A stretch of 64,000 nucleotides of DNA, from the NCBI RefSeq assembly GCF_020382885.2, contig NC_058506.1, positions 12,812,318 through 12,876,317 on the forward strand, given 5' to 3'. A program made the translations under genes and the position numbers. This DNA is from Scatophagus argus (Eukaryota > Chordata > Actinopteri > Scatophagidae). This document shows positions 63,849 through 64,000 of the stretch, piece after piece; positions within the stretch are counted from its first letter, which is position 1, and each line of letters starts with the position of its first letter. The notes below the pieces were generated by a model. That model had not been told where the DNA came from and made no database searches. It saw only the letters and a program-made list of their open reading frames with translations.

Positions 63849-64000
63849 CTGAGTAGAATATGAAAAGAATCATGAAGACTTTGTTGTATACCTGTACACC
63901 ACCAGATATATAATATCTAAATAAATTATGAAACGTTGCTACCAACAACTACCACACAGCTGTAAATTATGTAAAACTAACACTGATGAACATATAAGAT

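Larger units (their letters stand above)
37778..64000 (-). repeat. tandem array of UGT5-like gene units
   Basis: Head-to-tail units share nearly identical genes and spacers. The 3' ends of the genes lie at 38137, 42372, 46624, 50854, 54755, 59012 and 63264, giving periods of 4235, 4252, 4230, 3901, 4257 and 4252 bases. The short period comes from copy 4, which lacks the intron-1 insertion. Homology to the unit starts at about 37778 (AGCCAGAGACTGCACAG), 69 bases beyond the first gene's poly(A) signal. The right end is beyond the window. Confidence 0.95.

Overview
The window looks like teleost fish genomic DNA. It holds intron-split vertebrate genes, a UGT5-type UDP-glucuronosyltransferase cluster (a fish gene family), and fish-type interspersed repeats with abundant microsatellites. 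No assembly gap, bacterial operon, rRNA, tRNA or CRISPR structure was seen. All gene models were built by eye from splice sites, reading phase and remembered family sequences; no alignment was run.

Region 1 (1-5855, + strand) is the 3' two thirds of a TRPC4-type cation channel gene. Nine exons encode the last 676 residues: S1-S6, the pore, the TRP helix, the CaM/IP3R-binding segment and a divergent acidic tail without the usual PDZ-binding end. Region 2 (5856-10896) is a spacer with a LINE-like relic and a CTCF-like site. Region 3 (10897-about 30220, + strand) is a complete periostin gene. It has a TATA box, 22 coding exons and an 823-residue secreted protein (signal peptide, EMI, four FAS1 domains, and a C-terminal region built from small phase-symmetric exons, one of them a run of 13-residue repeats). 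TRPC4 followed by POSTN on one strand matches the vertebrate gene order and supports both calls.

Region 4 (about 30220-37777) is gene-poor spacer with a decayed Tc1/mariner relic. Region 5 (37778 to the window end, - strand) is a head-to-tail array of nearly identical UGT5-like genes: six complete copies and the 3' exon of a seventh, at intervals of 3.9-4.26 kb. Each complete copy encodes a 533-residue ER membrane enzyme from four coding exons, the first contributing only ATG plus one base.

The array is the most interesting part. Copies 2 and 6 encode the same protein. Copies 1 and 5 are near twins in their exons, but copy 5 carries the copy 2/6 form of intron 1. The transmembrane and tail variants are reshuffled among copies, as expected from unequal crossing-over and gene conversion. 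Five copies carry a roughly 334-356 bp insertion in intron 1, and copy 4 has what looks like the empty site. Copy differences lie mostly in the acceptor-binding half and the membrane anchor, while the UDP-sugar-binding half is almost invariant.
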